A stretch of DNA of 43,734 nt from Dorea sp. CAG:317 (GTDB lineage: Bacteria > Bacillota > Clostridia > Lachnospirales > Lachnospiraceae), in contig FR892680.1 of NCBI GenBank assembly GCA_000433535.1, positions 52,849 to 96,582 of the forward strand, written 5' to 3'. Shown piece after piece: positions 41,014 through 43,734 of this stretch. The notes beneath the pieces were generated by a model, which saw nothing but the letters and a program-made list of their open reading frames with translations, was not told the origin of the DNA and made no database searches. The number at the start of each line of letters is the position of its first letter. The first letter of the stretch is position 1. Both the position numbers and the translations under genes were made by a program.

Positions 41014-42318
41014 TTAAATGTATAATTTTTCTTTTAAATAAGTAATGCAGCGGTTGATCGCGTCTCTTCCGCCCTGGCTTCCACCCTTGGTAATGATATG
41101 AACGCCTTCAAACTGTCCCTTCAAGAACTGTCCGTATGCTGCCAGCGGAAGCACCTCATCCATCAGGCTTAATCCTGCAGTTTCAAACTTCTGACACACT
41201 GCAACCGTCACATCACCGCCGCTTGTATAAAGACCGCGAAATGTCGGTTCCGCCTTAAAGATCCGGTAAGTAATCTCCGCAAATGCACGGTTGATCTTTC
41301 CTGTCACTTCATCAAGTGAGCACTGATACCGTTCCATATAAGGTGTGAAATCAATCCGGTTTTCCGGATAAATACCATCTCCGGTTACTGTAGATATGAC
41401 ATTTCTGTCACATTCATCTAAGATTTCTTTCGTCACACGGGCAATTTCCTGTTCTCTTCTCTCGTCGCCCTCCAGAAGCTCCCTTGTTTTAACAAACACA
41501 TTATGTGTTCTCTGGGACAGCCATAATTCTTCCATCTGTACCGTTGTGTTTGGATTTACGCTTCCTACGACCGCCAGAATCTTATTCTTTTCTTTTTTCT
41601 GCGCAGGCATAATCTGCTTTCTCGACAAAGTTGCCGTAAAGACCCCCGGGTCCACTGCAACAACTTTCAATCCGCTTGTGATCACCGCGTCTGCGATGAG
41701 ATCTAAATCTTCCTGTGTCACACAGTCTAATGTAATAATTCTGCTTCCGGCTTTCACACAATCCTTCATAAGATTGGCAAGATAATGTTTTCCGTACATC
41801 AGATCTTTCATATAAATAGAAGATACTTTGTATTTACTCTGCTCCCGGAATAATACTTCCACCTCCGACACCTTCACCGGCGTCTTCGGATCAATTGCAA
41901 TATTCGTCTTATGAAGCGGAATTCCATCTACCAGCATATATCCGCCAATCACAATTCTTCCGGAGGACGGGAAGCAAGGCGCTACAATTGCTACATAGTC
42001 TTCTCCCAGACAGTCCAGCATGGCATCCGTCTCACTTCCCAGATTTCCCCTTAATGTACTGTCAATTCGCTTAGCGTACACCTTCACTTCATCATTTTTC
42101 AAAAGATTACATACATTATGTACACGGTTATATGCAATCTGTGCATCTACCCCTCGACTATCCGTCGGATACAACACACAGTCACAATCTGCTAATGTAG
42201 AAAGTTCAATTCGCTCGGCATTCATAACAGTGTATGCCTTATAATTCATTTTTTTCAGAAGTACACCAGTGGCATTTGCCCCTGTCAGATCATCTGCTAT
42301 CACAACACACTGCTGCAT
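41014..42318 (-). CDS. Four-carbon acid sugar kinase (DUF1537), DtnK-like
   Basis: The 434-residue protein has the N-terminal sugar-binding VIADDLTGANATGVLL, the middle KRIDSTLRGNLGSETDAML and the C-terminal nucleotide-binding TSGGDVTVAVCQKF and IITKGGSQGGRDAI. This is the two-domain DUF1537 kinase. Together with PdxA2 it would phosphorylate D-threonate or D-erythronate at C4. The exact acid cannot be told from sequence. It is the first gene of the operon kinase-pdxA2-gntP(-deoR) and has a strong promoter. Confidence 0.9.
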   Translation of the reverse strand: MQQCVVIADDLTGANATGVLLKKMNYKAYTVMNAERIELSTLADCDCVLYPTDSRGVDAQIAYNRVHNVCNLLKNDEVKVYAKRIDSTLRGNLGSETDAMLDCLGEDYVAIVAPCFPSSGRIVIGGYMLVDGIPLHKTNIAIDPKTPVKVSEVEVLFREQSKYKVSSIYMKDLMYGKHYLANLMKDCVKAGSRIITLDCVTQEDLDLIADAVITSGLKVVAVDPGVFTATLSRKQIMPAQKKEKNKILAVVGSVNPNTTVQMEELWLSQRTHNVFVKTRELLEGDERREQEIARVTKEILDECDRNVISTVTGDGIYPENRIDFTPYMERYQCSLDEVTGKINRAFAEITYRIFKAEPTFRGLYTSGGDVTVAVCQKFETAGLSLMDEVLPLAAYGQFLKGQFEGVHIITKGGSQGGRDAINRCITYLKEKLYI

Positions 42319-42347
42319 AATCTCTTTGCTCCTTTCGCACGTATATC

Positions 42348-42394
42348 ATGTTCGTTTATGTTCGTATTGTACTCCATTTGTTTGTTTTTGTCAA
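42348..42394 (-). promoter_or_regulatory. Promoter and tandem operator of the tetronate operon
   Basis: TTGACA (42394-42389), a 17-base spacer and TACAAT (42371-42366) on the minus strand. Just downstream lie two direct copies of ACGAACAT (42365-42358 and 42355-42348) ten bases apart, one helical turn, over the expected transcription start. They suit repression by the DeoR regulator. Confidence 0.65.
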
Positions 42395-42446
42395 TATAAT
42401 CTATTTTTATCAATCTTTTTACACTAATCGCACAATGAAAATGTTA

Positions 42447-43734
42447 TTATTTGTTCACAAGAACTTCTACTGCCTCTTTCAATGTAGAGATTTCTCCCAC
42501 ATTTCCCGGGAAGATCACATATGGCGTCAGTGGGAATTTACTTTCTTCTCCCGTCTGCCATACCGGAATTCCCGGTTTGATCTGTCCTAATACATTTGCT
42601 TTCTTTACTTCCAGCGCTTTTGTTCCCACATCGCTGGATGTAATTCCGCCTTTTGCAATAACAAAACTTGGTGTAATGCTAAGTCTTCCAACCAATGACT
42701 GCACTGCATCAGAGATTTTAACTGACAGGCGGAGTTCATCCTCCTTATCTCCTGTATCTGCTGTAATCAGAGCACGTGTTGTATAGCAGCATACCGTTTT
42801 TCCCGCCCTGATACATTCTTCCTCTCTGGCAAGGCATCTTGATACTTCTGCCTCAAAGGCATCGTCATCTTTGACCAATGTTGCATCCAGCTCAATAAAT
42901 TCAATATCTTTCAACTCTTTTAAACATTCCACCTGCTTTGTTGTCTTCTCCGTATGAGAACCCACCACAACAATTCCGCCGTTTGTTGTTTCCTTAACTA
43001 CCATCTGTTCTCTTGTAAGAAGCGGCTGGTCTGTGACTGCTCCCATCACCTTTACGATTGCAGCAGCAGTACGGAACATAAATACTTTTCCTTTGGCCAT
43101 TGCACGGTAAAGTGCGGTACAGAATACTTTAACATCTGCGTAATCGACTGCGTTAACAATAACTTTATTGAAACCTGTAACTTCCATCAACTGTGCCTCA
43201 ATTTTGTCAATATCCATATTATGAATATCTTCCAGAGAGATGCAGGTTACATCTGCTGCCTTATATTCTCCCTTTGTCTTCTCTTCAATATATTCCGGCA
43301 TAGTATATGCGGTATACCCAAAGGTCTTATCTTTTGCAAATTCTGTCTCATTTGCAGGAACCAGTTCTTCACCGTATTTTACATAGTGTACGTTGTCAAT
43401 GGTAAATCTTCCGCCCTCTTTAAAAAATGGACACATAATTTCCCCATCGATCGTCTTTCCTGTATTTTTCTCATAATCCGCTTTTAAAAGCTGCGTTTCT
43501 AACGGATAATGCCCACGCAGCGTGCTGTCGCTTCTGCTGATAAAGATATATTCTTTTCCTGTCTCTCTTGCCACTTCATCTACGACTTCCGCGATCTCAT
43601 GGTGTGCTTTTGTTGTCTGCTCTTCTGTAAATCCGCGGGAATTTGTCAACACATAGAACAGGTTGTTCTCCTCTTCAAACCCCTGACGGATACTGTCTTT
43701 GTCCCAGTTTGTGTACACGGAAATGTCATGAACC
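42447..43734 (-). CDS. Four-carbon acid sugar kinase family protein (DUF1537), partial, N-terminus outside window
   Basis: The frame is open at the right edge; the first visible residues VHDISVYTNWDKDS fit the place after the conserved DDPTGxQT motif of this subgroup, so only a short N-terminus is missing. Later motifs are RSDSTLRGHYPLETQLL, CPFFKEGGRFT, KGGITSSDVGTKAL and VIFPGNVGE. This subgroup differs clearly from the neighbouring kinase and is longer. It likely phosphorylates a related acid. It is separated from the kinase-pdxA2 operon by that operon's promoter, so it belongs to another transcript, probably of the same pathway. Confidence 0.9.
   Translation of the reverse strand, partial: VHDISVYTNWDKDSIRQGFEEENNLFYVLTNSRGFTEEQTTKAHHEIAEVVDEVARETGKEYIFISRSDSTLRGHYPLETQLLKADYEKNTGKTIDGEIMCPFFKEGGRFTIDNVHYVKYGEELVPANETEFAKDKTFGYTAYTMPEYIEEKTKGEYKAADVTCISLEDIHNMDIDKIEAQLMEVTGFNKVIVNAVDYADVKVFCTALYRAMAKGKVFMFRTAAAIVKVMGAVTDQPLLTREQMVVKETTNGGIVVVGSHTEKTTKQVECLKELKDIEFIELDATLVKDDDAFEAEVSRCLAREEECIRAGKTVCCYTTRALITADTGDKEDELRLSVKISDAVQSLVGRLSITPSFVIAKGGITSSDVGTKALEVKKANVLGQIKPGIPVWQTGEESKFPLTPYVIFPGNVGEISTLKEAVEVLVNK

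Overview
The window looks like a chromosomal segment of an anaerobic, amino-acid-fermenting Firmicute, most likely a gut Lachnospiraceae. The signs are a selenocysteine-dependent glycine reductase operon, strong GGAGG ribosome binding sites with frequent GTG/TTG starts, Lachnospiraceae-style conserved hypotheticals (DUF5716/DUF5717 type), a single-chain PurL and an NADP-type glutamate dehydrogenase. Genus was not determined. I see no insertion sequence, phage or CRISPR array. Most genes are on the minus strand.

Region 1 (1-9156, minus): glycine fermentation. Reading right to left there is a Na+:alanine/glycine symporter (AgcS), then a promoter, a glycine riboswitch with an intrinsic terminator, and grdX-grdE-grdB-trxB-trxA-grdA. 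A strong terminator-like hairpin follows, then grdC-grdD (grdD runs off the window). grdA and grdB each contain one in-frame UGA at the known selenocysteine position. The genes make substrate-binding component B (GrdB/GrdE), selenoprotein A, the acetyl-phosphate-forming component C (GrdC/GrdD) and the thioredoxin pair that supplies electrons.

Region 2 (9231-13202, minus): purB, then a polar amino acid ABC transporter (ATPase, permease, lipoprotein), each with a recognisable promoter or terminator.

Region 3 (13186-18609, minus): a three-gene operon of uncharacterised proteins. A 1,096-residue beta-sandwich/alpha-solenoid protein comes first, then an Hsp70/actin-fold-like protein that seems to lack the phosphate-2 motif, then a small TPR-like protein. 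This is the best candidate here for an undescribed system.

Region 4 (18657-23881): a PLP aminotransferase on the plus strand, convergent with a GNAT acetyltransferase, ispF and a PepSY lipoprotein. Next is a two-component system in which both phosphotransfer parts are missing: the kinase lacks its His-containing dimerisation domain and the regulator lacks almost all of its receiver. A tRNA-Val/tRNA-Met operon lies divergently beside it.

Region 5 (23957-30243, minus): gdhA, purL (followed by a perfect 20-bp-arm palindrome) and a DUF1461-type membrane protein.

Region 6 (30342-34675, plus): a LysR regulator followed by a BceAB-like ABC transporter. The transporter's putative promoter has a run of nine C in its spacer, suggesting phase variation. 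A bidirectional terminator closes the region.

Region 7 (34686-43734, minus): alaX-like and argS, then a four-carbon sugar acid (tetronate) catabolic locus: DeoR regulator, GntP permease, PdxA2-type dehydrogenase and two different DUF1537 kinases, the second truncated by the window edge.
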